The notes beneath the pieces were generated by a model that worked only from the letters and a program-made list of their open reading frames with translations, had not been told where the DNA came from and ran no database searches. Positions 6,098 to 6,779 of a stretch of 6,779 nt of DNA are shown one piece after another. Position 1 is the stretch's first letter. The number at the start of each line of letters is the position of its first letter. Origin of the DNA: Rhodospirillaceae bacterium (GTDB lineage: Bacteria > Pseudomonadota > Alphaproteobacteria > Rhodospirillales > Magnetovibrionaceae); NCBI GenBank assembly GCA_002732845.1, contig NVSZ01000041.1, forward strand, positions 7,321 through 14,099, written 5' to 3'. A program made the position numbers and the translations under genes.

Positions 6098-6779
6098 GCC
6101 TTGGCAATGCTTTCCAAAAGGCTTCTAGCCTTAATGGGTTTTTCTAAATAGCCTTGAATAGATAGGCCAGCACCGCGATCTTTCATTTCATCGGTGGAAA
6201 AGCCCGTCATCATGATGATCCGGGTCGACAAATTCATGGCTTGTAATTCCCGGGCAAAATCAATGCCGTTCATGCCATCCATCACCATGTCGCACAGCAC
6301 CACATCAGCCGGATTTTGAGACAGACGCGCGACGCCTTCACTTGCACTTGCGACCAATTGTAAATGACGTACGCCGACAGCCTTTAACAAGGTATTGATT
6401 AATCGACGGAAGTTTGGGTTGTCATCAACCAACATAATCCGCAAATTGGCCCAATCTGAAAAAGGGGTTTGTTCAGTTTTTTCAAAAAACGAGAGCTCAT
6501 TTGCCAACTTTTCAGCTGCCGGGTTGCCGACACAGGCATCCCTGTATTCAAAGTCATGACCCATGATGTGTTCCACCAGCCACGACTTTAAAAAGGCCAA
6601 GATATCTTCTGGCCTGATTTCCCAAGGATCAGTTTGGTAATCTGTATAGATTTTACGAACCTGAGCGCTCAAGTGATGGTGTGTCGCCGTATGAGCCTCA
6701 AGATCCGCATAGCCACAAGCTTCCAGCATCTTTTCTTCGCGTCGGAAATGATAATCGGTGTATTCCACCAAAGCTTCAA
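6088..6779 (-). CDS. Bacteriohemerythrin-receiver fusion, C-terminal part (cut by window end)
   Basis: The frame is open to the right edge, so the true start is outside; a TTG at 6771 is merely the first start-like codon and I number residues from it. Residues 1-80 are the rear of a four-helix hemerythrin domain. The iron ligands HFRRE (His8, Glu12), HTATH (His27, His31) and HIMGHD (His68, Asp73) are seen; the first-helix His is off the window. Hemerythrin binds O2, sometimes NO, at a di-iron site. After a linker of about 25 residues comes a full receiver (110-227): Asp116-Asp117, phosphoacceptor Asp161 in LCDMVMDG, Thr189 and Lys211-Pro212. The protein ends with the receiver, with no further output domain. 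It could couple oxygen or iron state to phosphotransfer, or the phosphate could control the hemerythrin; the direction is not visible. It converges on xthA. Its kinase partner is unknown. Confidence 0.9.
   Translation of the reverse strand, partial: EALVEYTDYHFRREEKMLEACGYADLEAHTATHHHLSAQVRKIYTDYQTDPWEIRPEDILAFLKSWLVEHIMGHDFEYRDACVGNPAAEKLANELSFFEKTEQTPFSDWANLRIMLVDDNPNFRRLINTLLKAVGVRHLQLVASASEGVARLSQNPADVVLCDMVMDGMNGIDFARELQAMNLSTRIIMMTGFSTDEMKDRGAGLSIQGYLEKPIKARSLLESIAKAAV

Overview
This window looks like part of an alphaproteobacterial chromosome, probably from the Rhodospirillales or a relative. The basis is an A-type iron-sulfur carrier followed at once by exodeoxyribonuclease III, a pairing I recall as common in alphaproteobacteria, together with dense two-component signalling genes, a CHASE/multi-PAS kinase and a hemerythrin-receiver fusion. 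The base composition is moderate. The taxonomic call is an inference; no rRNA or other marker gene is present.

Layout from left to right. (1) A minus-strand signalling block, read from right to left: a double-receiver response regulator (3734-4579, GTG start), a CHASE-PAS-PAS-PAS histidine kinase (632-3592), a 55-codon ORF resembling the first residues of a UrtA/AmiC-type periplasmic substrate-binding protein (236-403), and a receiver-domain protein (1-239) that leaves the window at the left edge. The last two are joined by an ATGA stop/start overlap. (2) A 277-bp divergent intergenic region (4580-4856) with a candidate promoter for the plus-strand genes and a dyad upstream of the response regulator. 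(3) A two-gene plus-strand unit, erpA (4857-5255) and xthA (5275-6048), 19 bp apart. (4) A convergent minus-strand gene (6088-6779) cut by the right edge, encoding the C-terminal part of a bacteriohemerythrin domain fused to a receiver domain. A 16-bp tandem duplication lies across its stop codon.

How the genes may work together. The kinase has all the motifs for autophosphorylation but no receiver of its own, so its output must go to a separate protein. Candidates here are the double-receiver protein, whose first receiver is intact and whose second has lost all three catalytic positions, and the partial receiver at the left end. None of the visible parts of the receiver proteins carries a DNA-binding or enzymatic output domain, which fits a phosphorelay or protein-protein signalling scheme better than direct transcriptional control. 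The hemerythrin-receiver protein could add an oxygen-, NO- or iron-related input, but a link to the kinase is only inferred from closeness. erpA and xthA look like housekeeping genes enclosed by signalling genes.

The least ordinary items are the truncated binding-protein leader coupled to a receiver gene, the pseudoreceiver with every phosphorylation residue replaced, and the hemerythrin-receiver fusion. I see no mobile element, CRISPR array, tRNA or rRNA gene.
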